The notes under the pieces: generated by a model
Seen by the model: only the letters and a program-made list of their open reading frames with translations
Database searches by the model: none
Told to the model about the DNA's origin: nothing
Translations under genes and position numbers: made by a program
In this document: positions 9,574-21,468 of the stretch, in pieces
Layout of the letters: each line of letters begins with the position of its first letter
Position numbering within the stretch: position 1 is the stretch's first letter
From: Desulfobacterales bacterium
GTDB lineage: Bacteria; Desulfobacterota; Desulfobacteria; Desulfobacterales; JAFDDL01
Assembly: GCA_034003325.1 (NCBI GenBank)
Contig: JAVEYW010000015.1
Location: forward strand, 1-64,000
Direction of reading: 5' to 3'
DNA: 64,000 nt

Positions 9574-10686
9574 ATGCCTATTCACTATCAAGAAGGCGCG
9601 TTGCATCATTTCCTCACATCCACGCCGATCCGCGCTTCGGCGCCCTGCCGCATCGATATGGGCGGAACCTTGGATATTCGCTCGTTTTATCTGCCCTTGG
9701 GGCACCTTTCCCCCTGCACCGTCAATATCGCACTGAACCTGCGAACCAGCGTCAGCCTGCAGCCCTATGAAACGGGCCGAATCAAAGTGAGTTCAAAAGG
9801 GTTTGACAGCGCCGCCTTTCCGTTGGATACTGCGCCTTTTAATCATCCGATGGGGCTGATTTTTGCTGTGGCAAGCTATTTCCGGGCGGAGGGAGTGCAT
9901 GTGCACATCGACTCAACCTCCCCCCCGAGAAGCGCGCTGGGGGGCTCGTCCGTAGCCGCCGTGGCACTGGTCGCCGCGTTTGACGCGGCCTGTTGCGCCA
10001 TCGAAAAACGGCCGCAAATGAATCCATCGCAAATCGCACGATTGGCGCACGCCATTGAGGAAAGCGTGGCGGGGGTTCCCTGCGGGACTCAGGACCAATT
10101 GGCGGCCGCCTTTGGCGGTGTCAATGCCTGGTATTGGCGATATGGCCCGGACGGCCCATTTTTCGAGCAGCGCGCCCTTGCGCCGGAAATGGCCGGCATG
10201 ATGGAAAAACGCCTGCTAGTCGCCTACTGCGGCATCCCGCATGAATCAAAGGATGTCAATTCCCGCTGGGTGCGGCAGTTTCTGGCCGGAGACACGCGGG
10301 ATAACTGGGCAAGCATCGTGACGCTGGTCCATCGGTTTGAACAGGCCTTACGCACCATGAATATGGACGAGGCCGTTGCCGCCATGAACCGGGAGATGGC
10401 CCTTCGAAAAGAAATGACACCGGATGTTTTGGATGATATCGGAAACAAACTGGTAACAGCGGCCCTTGAAACCGGTTGCGGCGCCAGAATTTCAGGCGCC
10501 GGCGCGGGCGGTTGTATCTGGGCGCTGGGTGAACCCGAGCGCATGCGCCGGTTGCGCACTGAATGGCACCGGATTGCCGGTGCCCGGCAAGACGCCCGCC
10601 TGCTCGATGCGGGCATTGACATGCGCGGTGTTATGATAGAAACCGGGGGCTGCACGGCCATCCCGGAAAATGACGAGGTTTATTAA
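9574..10686 (+). CDS. GHMP-family sugar kinase (galactokinase-like)
   Basis: 370 residues. GHMP kinases phosphorylate small sugars or mevalonate-type substrates. Visible motifs: an N-terminal [17 protein letters not shown] substrate loop, the ATP-binding motif [13 protein letters not shown] (about 115-127) and the C-terminal [13 protein letters not shown] (about 302-314). The substrate cannot be told from the sequence; galactose or a heptose-like sugar is possible. The stop TAA shares one base with the ATG of glyQ, so the two are translationally coupled. Confidence 0.85.
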   Translation: MPIHYQEGALHHFLTSTPIRASAPCRIDMGGTLDIRSFYLPLGHLSPCTVNIALNLRTSVSLQPYETGRIKVSSKGFDSAAFPLDTAPFNHPMGLIFAVASYFRAEGVHVHIDSTSPPRSALGGSSVAAVALVAAFDAACCAIEKRPQMNPSQIARLAHAIEESVAGVPCGTQDQLAAAFGGVNAWYWRYGPDGPFFEQRALAPEMAGMMEKRLLVAYCGIPHESKDVNSRWVRQFLAGDTRDNWASIVTLVHRFEQALRTMNMDEAVAAMNREMALRKEMTPDVLDDIGNKLVTAALETGCGARISGAGAGGCIWALGEPERMRRLRTEWHRIAGARQDARLLDAGIDMRGVMIETGGCTAIPENDEVY

Positions 10687-11570
10687 TGAACTTTCAAGAT
10701 GTTATTTTAACACTGCAATCCTATTGGTCCAAAAAAGGATGCTTGCTGGTTCAGCCCTACGATCTGGAAGTGGGGGCCGGCACCTTCCATCCGACCACCC
10801 TGCTCAAAGCCATCGGTCCGGAGCCGTGGCGGGTCGCCTATGTGCAACCCTCCCGCCGCCCGACGGATGGCCGTTACGGCGAAAACCCCAACCGGTTGCA
10901 GCATTATTATCAGTTTCAGGTGATGTTAAAGCCCTCCCCCACGGATGTCCAGCAATTGTATTTGGAAAGCTTGAAAGCCCTGGGCGTGGATCCGCTGGCC
11001 CACGATATCCGCTTTGTGGAGGATGACTGGGAGTCTCCCACGCTGGGCGCCTCAGGGCTTGGCTGGGAGGTCTGGCTGGATGGCATGGAGATCACCCAGT
11101 TTACGTATTTTCAACTGGCGGGCAGCATCGAGTTGTCCCCGATTCCCGTGGAAATCACCTACGGTCTGGAGCGTATCACCATGTACTTACAGGGCGTCGA
11201 TAATGTCTATGATCTGAAATGGAACGATTCGGTCACCTATGGCCAGGTATACCATCAGCAGGAAGTGGAGCAATCGACCTATAATTTTGAGAAGGCGGAC
11301 GTGAAAAAACTCCTTGGTTTTTTTAACGCCTATGAAGCTGAATCCAAGCAACAGATCGATTCGGGCCTTGTGGTGCCAGCATATGAATACTGCCTTAAGT
11401 GCTCCCACACCTTTAACCTGCTCGATGCACGAGGGGCCATCAGCGTCACGGAGCGAACCGGATATATCGCCAGAATCCGGAATATGGCGCGGTTATGCGC
11501 GGAAAAATATCTTCAGCAGCGAGAGAAGATGGGCTTTCCGTTGGTCAGAGAAAAAGGCGATGGAGTCTAA
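10686..11570 (+). CDS. glyQ: Glycyl-tRNA synthetase alpha subunit
   Basis: 294 residues, the catalytic subunit of the bacterial alpha2-beta2 GlyRS. It opens with [19 protein letters not shown] and contains [19 protein letters not shown] and [18 protein letters not shown], characteristic of GlyQ. It starts within the stop codon of the GHMP kinase gene. GlyS follows after 212 bp, an unusually wide gap for this pair that is filled by a tandem repeat. Confidence 0.98.
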   Translation: MNFQDVILTLQSYWSKKGCLLVQPYDLEVGAGTFHPTTLLKAIGPEPWRVAYVQPSRRPTDGRYGENPNRLQHYYQFQVMLKPSPTDVQQLYLESLKALGVDPLAHDIRFVEDDWESPTLGASGLGWEVWLDGMEITQFTYFQLAGSIELSPIPVEITYGLERITMYLQGVDNVYDLKWNDSVTYGQVYHQQEVEQSTYNFEKADVKKLLGFFNAYEAESKQQIDSGLVVPAYEYCLKCSHTFNLLDARGAISVTERTGYIARIRNMARLCAEKYLQQREKMGFPLVREKGDGV

Positions 11571-11620
11571 CATACAAGCAAAAGCATGCATCTTTGGCAA
11601 TGCTACATCAACCATCTTTC

Positions 11621-11753
11621 AGCTATTAGCTATCAGCTATCAGCTATTAGCTATCAGCTATCAGCTATCAGCTATCAGCTATCAGCTATCAGCTATCAGC
11701 TATCAGCTATTAGCTATCAGCTATCAGCTATCAGCTATCAGCTATTAGCTATT
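11621..11753 (+). repeat. Heptamer tandem repeat (AGCTATY)19 between glyQ and glyS
   Basis: Nineteen perfect or near-perfect 7-bp units: fourteen AGCTATC and five AGCTATT, followed by a broken unit AGCTTCC. All frames are open and spell a periodic LSAISYQ peptide, which is an artefact. Heptameric short tandem repeats are known from cyanobacteria; here the array separates two genes whose products form one enzyme. Confidence 0.97.
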
Positions 11754-11758
11754 AGCTT

Positions 11759-11771
11759 CCGGCAAAGCCGG
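11759..11771. repeat. Solitary hairpin core of the dispersed repeat
   Basis: CCGGCAAAGCCGG, the core of the first hairpin of the dispersed repeat family, directly after the heptamer array and 11 bases before the glyS start. The rest of the repeat is absent. It may be a remnant or an independent small hairpin. Confidence 0.5.
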
Positions 11772-11782
11772 CAGGGGTAGGC

Positions 11783-13861
11783 ATGAAACGGTTATTATTC
11801 GAGATAGGCGCGGAGGAAATTCCGGCGGGGTATATTGAGCCGGCGTTAAAGGCGCTGCAGGAAAATTTGCTCAAAAAATTGACACGCGCACGCATCGATC
11901 ACGGCGCGGCAACCACCTTCGGAACGCCCAGGCGGCTTGCGGTAAGTGTGGCGGATGTGGCGGAAAAACAAACCCCGGTCACGACGGAAGTCATGGGGCC
12001 GCCGGAGAAAGTCGCCTTTGACGCAACAGGGCAGCCCACCATGGCAGCCCGAAAATTCGCTGAAAAAGTGGGGCTAAGCGTCGCGGAACTCGGCGTAACC
12101 GAGACACCCAAAGGCCGATACTTATGCGCCGTGACTGCCGATGCCGGAAAATCCACCGAAACCTTATTGGAAACGATATTGCCGGAGCTCATCACGGCCA
12201 TTCCCTTTCCCAAGACCATGAAATGGGCGGATAAGCAGGTTCTCTTTGCCAGGCCCATTCACTCTATTCTGGCCCTTTTTGGTACGAAAGTGGTCTCGTT
12301 CTCTTTTGCCGGTCTTCAAAGCGACGCCTGGACGTGGGGCCACAGCATCATGCGCCGGGAACAAATACCCGTGCCTTCTCCGGAAGCCTATGTGGATATT
12401 CTGAGAGAAGCGGACGTCATCGCGGATATCACCGAGCGTAAAAACAGGATTATCGACGAAATTCAGCGCTGCGCCGAAAAGGTGGGCGGCCGCGTGCTGC
12501 CGGACGAAGCCCTGCTGGATATTGTCACGCAGCTCGTGGAATGCCCCCTGCCGGTGGTGGGTAATTTTGATGCCGGATACCTGGAGTTGCCCGGGGAAAT
12601 ACTGATTACCGCCATGCGGGAACACCAGAAATACTTCGCGATAATTGATGCCTCCGGAAGCCTGATGCCGCATTTCATCGCCATCAACAACACCCGAACC
12701 AGGGACGTGGCGCTGTCCGTCAGAGGCCATGAGCGCGTCCTGCGCGCTCGGCTTGAAGATGCCCGGTTTTTTTACCGCACCGACCGGGCCGTAGCCCTTG
12801 AGACCTGGGTCTCGCGCCTTAACAACGTGCTTTTTCAGGCAAAGCTCGGCTCGGTGTACGATAAGGTGGTTCGCATCGGCAAAATTGCAGAATACCTGAC
12901 CGCGCAACTCCCCTGCCCGCCGGAAACCGCCGCCCATGCGATTCGGGCTGCCTTTCTGTGCAAGGCGGATCTGATGAGTCAGACCGTGGGGGAATTTCCG
13001 AAATTGCAAGGCATCATGGGCCGCGTGTACGCGCTGGCGGCCGGTGAACCTGCTGCCGTGGCAACCGCGATCGAGGAACACTACCAGCCCACCTATTCCG
13101 GCGGCGCCCTGCCCCAGAGTCTTGCCGGTGCCGTTGTGGCAATTGCGGATAAAATCGATACCATCTGCGGATGTTTCAGCGCGGGTCTGATTCCCACGGG
13201 CGCGGCGGATCCTTATGCCCTGCGCCGCCAGGCAATCGGCATCATTCAGATTCTGCTCGAAAGGAATGTTTCCGTTTCATTGATGGCGCTGATTCAAACC
13301 GGAACAGCCCTTTTCTCTTCCACCGCCGATCAGAATTCCGCCGAAACCGCGCAAAAGGTGTATGATTTTTTCAGCGGCCGCATGACCCACCTGCTCTCGG
13401 ATTTAGGCTACTCCAGGGATGTGGTCGCCGCGGTCACCAGCGTGACGGTGGACCATGTTCCCAATGTGTGGAACCGGGTACGCGCGCTTGAGAAATTAAA
13501 GGCCGAACCCGACTTCGAGCCCCTGGCCATCGCCTTCAAGCGCGTGGTCAATATCATCAAAAAATCGGATACCGCTGTCGGCGCCGCGCTGAATGAGGGG
13601 CTTTTCGAGGCCCCCTGCGAAGGGGATCTTTTGAACGCATTCAAAAAGGTTCGTGCTCAAGTCGCCGATAACCTAAATAACCATTGCTTTGAAGAGGCGC
13701 TGCGGCAAATCGCTTCCCTGCGTGGTGCGGTCGATGCCTTTTTTGACGGCGTCATGGTCATGGCGGAAGATGAAACCATCCGCGCCAACCGCCTGGCCCT
13801 TTTGGGCCAAATCTCGGATCTATTCGCCATGTTTGCAGATTTTTCAAAACTATCAACGTAA
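11783..13861 (+). CDS. glyS: Glycyl-tRNA synthetase beta subunit
   Basis: 692 residues, the tRNA-binding subunit of GlyRS. It starts with the typical LLFEIGAEEIPAGYIEPAL and has GIMGRVYALAAGEPAAVATAIEEHY-type HD-domain sequence in the middle and an anticodon-binding-like C-terminus. SD AGGGGTAGG precedes the ATG. It is complete with no frameshift. The leader carries the solitary hairpin core and, further up, the heptamer array. Confidence 0.98.
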   Translation: MKRLLFEIGAEEIPAGYIEPALKALQENLLKKLTRARIDHGAATTFGTPRRLAVSVADVAEKQTPVTTEVMGPPEKVAFDATGQPTMAARKFAEKVGLSVAELGVTETPKGRYLCAVTADAGKSTETLLETILPELITAIPFPKTMKWADKQVLFARPIHSILALFGTKVVSFSFAGLQSDAWTWGHSIMRREQIPVPSPEAYVDILREADVIADITERKNRIIDEIQRCAEKVGGRVLPDEALLDIVTQLVECPLPVVGNFDAGYLELPGEILITAMREHQKYFAIIDASGSLMPHFIAINNTRTRDVALSVRGHERVLRARLEDARFFYRTDRAVALETWVSRLNNVLFQAKLGSVYDKVVRIGKIAEYLTAQLPCPPETAAHAIRAAFLCKADLMSQTVGEFPKLQGIMGRVYALAAGEPAAVATAIEEHYQPTYSGGALPQSLAGAVVAIADKIDTICGCFSAGLIPTGAADPYALRRQAIGIIQILLERNVSVSLMALIQTGTALFSSTADQNSAETAQKVYDFFSGRMTHLLSDLGYSRDVVAAVTSVTVDHVPNVWNRVRALEKLKAEPDFEPLAIAFKRVVNIIKKSDTAVGAALNEGLFEAPCEGDLLNAFKKVRAQVADNLNNHCFEEALRQIASLRGAVDAFFDGVMVMAEDETIRANRLALLGQISDLFAMFADFSKLST

Positions 13862-13879
13862 ACGGAGAAGGAGGAAATA

Positions 13880-14131
13880 ATGCCGTTCGATGCCGAAAAA
13901 GATAAAATGCTCAAAAAATGGCGCTGTGAGGAAACCGGTTTGGTGGTTTCCATCAATCAATATGGAGATGGAGAACCCAAGGTGCAGATCGGCCCCCGCG
14001 TCATCATCAAGAAAAACGGTGAGGAAAGCCAGCGGAAATCCGGCCGCTTGTCCATTGAGGATTTGTCGTGGTTTTACACGATCATTGATGAAGTAAAGGA
14101 TGAGCTGTCCGCGCTGGCAGGCCCAGAGTGA
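13880..14131 (+). CDS. Small conserved-looking hypothetical protein
   Basis: 83 residues with a strong SD (GGAGAAGGAGG) right after glyS, so very probably a real gene. It is soluble and charged, with WRCEETGLVVSINQYGDGEP and an acidic C-terminal helix (LSWFYTIIDEVKDELSALAG). No domain recognised. Its position suggests co-transcription with glyS and with the phosphorylase downstream. Confidence 0.8.
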   Translation: MPFDAEKDKMLKKWRCEETGLVVSINQYGDGEPKVQIGPRVIIKKNGEESQRKSGRLSIEDLSWFYTIIDEVKDELSALAGPE

Positions 14132-14141
14132 TCCGTTTGAC

Positions 14142-14921
14142 ATGCTGAACGACACGACCGCCATCGTTAACCCGGAATCGCCCGAAGGCAGCCCGCCGCT
14201 GCCTTCCCTTGCCGTAATGGTCGGCAGCTTGCCGGATCTGACGACGCTGTGCGGTTGTACCGGCCTGAATAAAGCCGGCTTTAAATCGTTGATCACCAGC
14301 CGGCTTTATACCAATGAGGCAAGAACGTTTGCCCTAACCGGACCGATCATCGGCGCGCCCTATGCCGTGATTCTGCTTGAAACCCTCATCGCCCGGGGCG
14401 CCCGAACCATCCTCTTTCTCGGCTGGTGCGGCGCCATCTCTCCGAAGGTGAACATCGGCGACGTCATCGTCCCCACCGCCGCCGTGATCGATGAAGGCAC
14501 CTCCCTGCACTACCGAATGAAAACCGGCGACACCGTATTTCCGGGAAACCGGGTTACCGGATTCATCACTCAGCAGCTCACCCAACAAGAGATCCCCTTT
14601 CACACCGGCGCCATCTGGACCACGGACGCCATTTATCGAGAAACACGCGATCGCGTCATCCATTTTCAACGACAACACACGCTGGCGGTGGAGATGGAAT
14701 TATCCGCGCTTTTTACCGTGGGGAAATTCCGTGACGTGGAAGTCGGCGCCGTACTGGTGGTCTCGGACAGTCTGGCGAGCCTTTCCTGGCAACAGGGATT
14801 TACGGAAAAATGCTTCAAAACCCGGCGCAGAGCGATCTGCGATGTTATCGGCAGGCTGTGCCGTGAACAAACGGGATTACGGCCTGCGCCGGCCGGAAAG
14901 GCATCCAACGTTCACCCTTGA
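14142..14921 (+). CDS. Nucleoside phosphorylase family protein
   Basis: About 259 residues of the PNP/uridine phosphorylase (PNP_UDP_1) superfamily. It has the phosphate-site-like segment LFLGWCGAISPKVNIGDVIV, the substrate-site motif VEMELSALFTVG and VLVVSDSLA, whose Asp is the usual base-contacting acid. Such enzymes cleave nucleosides, or methylthioadenosine/S-adenosylhomocysteine, with phosphate or water; the substrate is not decidable here. ATG 14142 avoids overlap with the upstream gene; ATG 14100 (adds 14 residues, 32-bp overlap) is an alternative, and neither has a clear SD. Confidence 0.8.
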   Translation: MLNDTTAIVNPESPEGSPPLPSLAVMVGSLPDLTTLCGCTGLNKAGFKSLITSRLYTNEARTFALTGPIIGAPYAVILLETLIARGARTILFLGWCGAISPKVNIGDVIVPTAAVIDEGTSLHYRMKTGDTVFPGNRVTGFITQQLTQQEIPFHTGAIWTTDAIYRETRDRVIHFQRQHTLAVEMELSALFTVGKFRDVEVGAVLVVSDSLASLSWQQGFTEKCFKTRRRAICDVIGRLCREQTGLRPAPAGKASNVHP

Positions 14922-14974
14922 TACATTTCTTTCTATCGTCCGATTGGTGAACGCCGGATGCTGAAAATTCCGAT

Positions 14975-16687
14975 TTACTCCGTTTCAAAGTTCATTCCGC
15001 ATTGCTTGAGGGAAGCGACACCGGCTCCGACACTGACCGTATCGTCAAAGCCTTTGGCCCGCAGATTGATCTGCGCCTCATAGGAACGAACCCCGGTATT
15101 GCAGACCAGAATCAGTTTTTTATCCCTGGGCACTTCATCCATTCGCTGCATCAGTTCATTGTGAGGAATGCTTTTCCAGCTTTCCGGATATTTTGCCTCA
15201 AACACTTTGGCATCGCCATAGGCCCGGCAGTCCAGAAACAGGCAATCGTTTTGGCCGCGATGTTGCCAGCATGCCTCAAACTCTTCGAAAGTCATGGGCG
15301 CATACCGGCCGTCCAAAAAGTTTTCGGCGGCATTGCCCAGGGCGTTAACAATATCCATGGCTGAGGCGAACGGGGGCGAATAGGCTATCTCCAGATTACT
15401 GACGGCCTCCACCGTGGGGTGGTATTGAAGAATCGTGGCCACCGCGTTGACCCGGGCGAACATGCCGCTGTTCTGCCCGCCGAAGCCCTGAATGCCCAAG
15501 ACCCGGCGCGTTTTCCGGTCCACCACGAGCTCAAGGTAAATAATTTCCTTTTCCGGATAAAAATGGGCTCTGTCAAACTGGGACACTTGAATCCCAACCG
15601 CATCAAATCCCTGTTTTCTGGCGGTTTCATCGGACAGGCCCGCACCCGCCAGGGCCATATCGAATGTTTTCACCACAAAGCTGCCCACCCCTCCCGGAAA
15701 CACGGCATTTCCACCGGCCAGATTCGTGCCGATGACGCGCCCCTGGCGATTCGCCATGGAACCCAGAGGGAAAAAACCGGGTTTCCCCGTCACCAGATTC
15801 GTAATTTGCACACAGTCGCCACCGGCATAGATGTCCGGGTCCGATGTCTGCATATGATCGTTGACCACGATAAACCCGTTCGGCCCGATCTCAAGCCCGG
15901 CATCCGCCGCCAGTTGCGTGTTCGGCGCCACGCCCACCGCCATGATGACCAGATCCGCCTCAAGTGTGCGTTGGTTGGTCCGAACCCTCTCCACCGCCTC
16001 AGCCCCTTCCAGCGCTTCCACGCATTCTCCCAGATAAAAGGCTACGCCTTCGGCCTCCATGCGTTTTCGGGCCATGAGGGCCAGGCTTTTGCTGACAAAA
16101 CCGGGCATGATCTGATCGCAGAACTCCACCACCGTGGTTTCGATCTGCCACATATCCGCCAGCGCCTCAGCCATTTCCAGACCGATAAATCCGCCGCCGA
16201 TGACCACCGCCTTTTTTACCTGACCGGCTGTAATTTTCTCCTTGATCTGAATGGCGTCATGAAGGTTGCCCACTCTGTAAACATTTTTCAACCCTGTTCC
16301 CGGAATGTTGAGCTCCCGGGGCCGGGTTCCGACGCCGATCACCAGCTTGTCATAGGAAAGGTCTTTTTCATTGCCGTTATTTTCCCGGATACGAACGGTC
16401 TTGTTTCGCCGGTCGATGTTCAGAGCCTTGGTACCGGTCAGGGCGGTCACGCCCTTGTCGTCGCGGAAAAACCGCTCATCCCGGACCATATGAAAACTCG
16501 TCGACCGGAGTTCCGATTCATCACTCACATCTCCGGATATATAGTAAGGAATGCCGCACCCGCCGTAGGATATCATGTCATCCTGGTCAATGATGGTGAC
16601 ATTTCCGTTCTGACAAAGCCTTTTAAACCGACATGCCGACTTGGGACCCACCGCTACCGCACCGATAATTAGTATGTTTTCAGCCAT
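14975..16687 (-). CDS. CoA-disulfide reductase-like FAD/NAD(P)H oxidoreductase with C-terminal rhodanese domain
   Basis: 570 residues. An FAD/NAD module resembles CoA-disulfide reductase/NADH oxidase, with redox Cys44 in SYGGCGIPYY, the NAD-binding VVIGGGFIGLEMAE and the FAD-binding DIYAGGDCVQ. It is fused to a rhodanese domain (about 480-565) with active-site C529 in CNTGVRSY. Fusions of this kind act on CoA- or polysulfide-bound sulfur, which fits a sulfur-metabolising host. The first FAD motif reads IIGAVAVGPKSA instead of the usual GGVAAG. Strong SD AAAGGAGG. Monocistronic; divergent from ligA with a dispersed repeat between. Confidence 0.88.
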   Translation of the reverse strand: MAENILIIGAVAVGPKSACRFKRLCQNGNVTIIDQDDMISYGGCGIPYYISGDVSDESELRSTSFHMVRDERFFRDDKGVTALTGTKALNIDRRNKTVRIRENNGNEKDLSYDKLVIGVGTRPRELNIPGTGLKNVYRVGNLHDAIQIKEKITAGQVKKAVVIGGGFIGLEMAEALADMWQIETTVVEFCDQIMPGFVSKSLALMARKRMEAEGVAFYLGECVEALEGAEAVERVRTNQRTLEADLVIMAVGVAPNTQLAADAGLEIGPNGFIVVNDHMQTSDPDIYAGGDCVQITNLVTGKPGFFPLGSMANRQGRVIGTNLAGGNAVFPGGVGSFVVKTFDMALAGAGLSDETARKQGFDAVGIQVSQFDRAHFYPEKEIIYLELVVDRKTRRVLGIQGFGGQNSGMFARVNAVATILQYHPTVEAVSNLEIAYSPPFASAMDIVNALGNAAENFLDGRYAPMTFEEFEACWQHRGQNDCLFLDCRAYGDAKVFEAKYPESWKSIPHNELMQRMDEVPRDKKLILVCNTGVRSYEAQINLRAKGFDDTVSVGAGVASLKQCGMNFETE

Positions 16688-19064
<2,377 letters not shown>

Positions 19065-19065
<1 letters not shown>

Positions 19066-19172
19066 TCCGGCAAAGCCGGATGCCGGGATGCCGGGATGCA
19101 TGAAAGAAAGCCATCTTTCACCTTCAGCGAATATACACGCAAAAGCGTGCATGTGTCTGGTTAAGGGTCTAA
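19065..19172 (+). repeat. Dispersed repeat, copy C
   Basis: Begins on the last base of the ligA stop codon: ATCCGGC-AAA-GCCGGAT (19065-19081), two GCCGGGAT units, the spacer with GCCATCTTTCACCTTC, the second hairpin ATACACGC-AAAA-GCGTGCAT and a tail ending AAGGGTCTAAC. The first hairpin would form immediately after ligA in the mRNA. Confidence 0.9.
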
Positions 19173-19214
19173 CATTCAGTCGGACCGCAGTTCCATATGG
19201 TATCGGATCAGTAT

Positions 19215-19646
19215 TCAACTATTCTTGGCTTTTAACCCGGCCAGCTGTTGGCGAAGCGCGCGCTCCTCGTTCCAGTGGGTGGTATCATCACGTATGATCG
19301 CGGCAATAGCCTGCAATTGTGCGCTCGGGGAGAAAAGCAGCGCAACCGTGAACGCAATCGAAAGAGGCCGCTCGTCTTTACGTACAGCAGGTACACGAAG
19401 CACTTCGCTACCATACCGGGTTCGGCCGGATTGAACCACTTGTCGATATCCTTCCCAGTGCCGCTTTCGAAGACGCTCCGGAATAATCATATCAAGCGAA
19501 TGACCGAGCGCCTCGTCTTTCGTGTACCCAAAGATTCGTTCCGCCGCTGAATTCCAAAAGATTATCGCGCCGTCTGCATTTGCCGCTATGATTGCATCCC
19601 CCGCCGCTTGCACAAATTGCGCGATGTCGAATTCGGTACTAATCAC
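19215..19646 (-). CDS. PAS domain protein
   Basis: 143 residues, a single PAS domain (about 8-120): FVQAAGDAIIAANADGAIIFWNSAAERIFGY is the classic PAS core and PAC-type sequence follows. There is no kinase, GGDEF or DNA-binding output, so it may act as a stand-alone sensor or be a remnant of a larger protein. The GTG at 19646 is preferred because GAGGAGGA stands seven bases upstream; a TTG three bases earlier is possible. Convergent with ligA. Confidence 0.8.
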   Translation of the reverse strand: MISTEFDIAQFVQAAGDAIIAANADGAIIFWNSAAERIFGYTKDEALGHSLDMIIPERLRKRHWEGYRQVVQSGRTRYGSEVLRVPAVRKDERPLSIAFTVALLFSPSAQLQAIAAIIRDDTTHWNEERALRQQLAGLKAKNS

Positions 19647-19938
19647 CAATATTCCTCCTCGGTCGTCAACCTTCGAAAGAGGGCATGAGATCGCATCCTA
19701 AATATTAAATATTCTTATCGAAAAGTTAACCTTTAAGATAACCCTCATGGGGAAACCCATTGAAACGATACCCCCACCCCGGACCGGCCGGCCGGATGCC
19801 CCATTTTTTAATTCATTCCGATCATGAAGAAGGCCGCCCCCAGCCCGTTGAGGTGGTCTTCTGCGTGATTGGCTATTGCACTTGTTGCTATTTTTCTATA
19901 TAAAAAGTAAGCCGTTATCAAATAAGGAGAAACATCAA

Positions 19939-20724
19939 TTGCCTTTAAACCAAAATATACCACTCTTTTTCCGCCTCTACCATAAAATCAAGCATGATAT
20001 CCTTAAAGGTGAAATTCTGAAGGGCTCTAAAATTGCTACGATAGAGGAACTGGCGCGTCAACATGGCATGTCACAAACAAGCGTTCGAAAAAGCCTTGAT
20101 CTTCTCGAAAGGGAGGGACTTCTTATCAAAAAACAAGGCTGGGGAACGGTTGTGCCTGAAAATTTGGATTTGCGTTTTTTTGATTTAGCAACATTAATCA
20201 GTTCGCGAGAGTCGATTTCAGAGGCAAAAATGGCGAAGGCCGAATCCATTAGTTCAGAATGGGTGGAAACCACCCCTCGGCTAAGAGGCCTATTGAACAT
20301 TAAAGACGCTGCTTCAAACCAGGTGGTATTAAAAGTATATTGTCGGATTACGTTCACCGGAAAATGGAAGTTCAAGGCATTCATCTCTTACTATTTGCCG
20401 AAAAGATGGATGCGGATTGCCAAAGTTAAAGAATCGACGTCGGCTGCGGCACTCATTGTATCCATAACAAAGTGGATGGAATCTAGTCCGTTACTTATGA
20501 AAGAATCCCTTGTGCCATATCTTTGCACGGACGAGACTGCTGAATTCTTAGATATTCCGGACGGCACACCGGTTTTCTATCATACGGTTTCCATGACCGA
20601 CAACAAACGTGACCTTTGTATCTGTTGGGACATGATAAGCTCGGCAAATATTTTTCTTCGGAATGTGGATTTGAATGCAGCCGTTAGCAATTCTCCGCTG
20701 CATTCACCCATCGTGTCGAAGTGA
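19939..20724 (+). CDS. GntR-family transcriptional regulator with UTRA domain
   Basis: 261 residues. N-terminal winged helix (about 8-72): PLFFRLYHKIKHDILKGEIL, ATIEELARQHGMSQTSVRKS, LEREGLLIKKQGWGTVV, followed by a UTRA ligand-binding domain (about 95-250). HutC-type GntR proteins are usually repressors released by a small-molecule ligand. Start: a TTG at 19939 with AATAAGGAG nine bases upstream; the upstream in-frame TTG lacks an SD. Neighbouring genes are on the other strand, so the target is unclear. Unlike its neighbours it is fairly AT-rich, which may indicate acquisition. Confidence 0.85.
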   Translation: MPLNQNIPLFFRLYHKIKHDILKGEILKGSKIATIEELARQHGMSQTSVRKSLDLLEREGLLIKKQGWGTVVPENLDLRFFDLATLISSRESISEAKMAKAESISSEWVETTPRLRGLLNIKDAASNQVVLKVYCRITFTGKWKFKAFISYYLPKRWMRIAKVKESTSAAALIVSITKWMESSPLLMKESLVPYLCTDETAEFLDIPDGTPVFYHTVSMTDNKRDLCICWDMISSANIFLRNVDLNAAVSNSPLHSPIVSK

Positions 20725-20890
20725 TTCAGATGCGTGTCCAGGGCGGATTCCACAATTGTGCGAGTTGCCTTTCCTTGTGACAAAGGGTCACCTTTTCGGG
20801 ACGGCCCGAATCAGCCTTATTACCTTCTCCATCATGATCAAAAAGAATGTCGACTCTTATAACTGTGTCATTTTCATTTTGGAACCTATT

Positions 20891-21391
20891 TCAATAGACC
20901 GGAACCAACGAATAGCCCTTGGTCTGATAAGCGATCTCTGATATCCAGCCGTTTCCCACCCGTTCTATTTTCGGCAGAAGCGAGGTCGGGTCAACCCCCA
21001 TAACCTTTACGGCAAACAGACATACTTCCATACGAATGCCCGCCTCCGACAATTTGGAAATGATACCGGGAATCTCTTTCAGCGAAGTTTGCACTTCGGC
21101 ATCAAATCCGCTGTGGTCACTGGAAATCAGTTTGACCGAACCGGCCATGAAAACGACCACAAACTCAGGATTCTTTTTGGCGGCGCTCAATTCCTGGAAG
21201 GTATCGTAAATGAGATTCAGGTGAATGACGGCGGATTTTGGATTTCCATCCCTCATATCGAATAGAACGGGGGTGGCATTGACCCCTTTCAGAAGATCAT
21301 GTTCGTCAGACAATGCATCTGACGCACTAAAAGTTGCCAGGACTAAACATACGATTGCCAATACCATGGTTATATTTCGTATCTTTTTCAT
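20891..21391 (-). CDS. Secreted DsrE-like protein
   Basis: 166 residues with a signal peptide (about 1-27). The rest fits the DsrE/DsrF-like fold: VIHLNLIYDTFQELSAAKKN, FVVVFMAGSVKLIS, and a conserved Cys near MEVCLFAVKVMGVD. DsrE-type proteins carry sulfur on a Cys; exported versions are common in sulfur bacteria and their role is unknown. SD TTAGGAGAAC. It is followed 77 bp upstream on the same strand by the ferritin-like gene, so an operon with that gene first is possible. Confidence 0.72.
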   Translation of the reverse strand: MKKIRNITMVLAIVCLVLATFSASDALSDEHDLLKGVNATPVLFDMRDGNPKSAVIHLNLIYDTFQELSAAKKNPEFVVVFMAGSVKLISSDHSGFDAEVQTSLKEIPGIISKLSEAGIRMEVCLFAVKVMGVDPTSLLPKIERVGNGWISEIAYQTKGYSLVPVY

Positions 21392-21468
21392 TTTTCGTTC
21401 TCCTAATTTAAAAAGTTCAAGTGAATTTTAACCGTATTTCGGGCGGCCGCTTCTGTTCATCCGTTGAC

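Noticed and set aside
11621..11753. Possible CRISPR array
   Set aside because: The units are only 7 bp and contiguous, with no spacers and no cas genes.
11314..11780. ORFs encoding a repeated LSAISYQ peptide
   Set aside because: They are translations of the heptamer array; every frame is open because the 7-bp unit contains no stop in 21 bases.
15419..16672. 417-residue plus-strand ORF
   Set aside because: Antisense to the CoA-disulfide-reductase-like gene; its sequence has no domain features and no SD.
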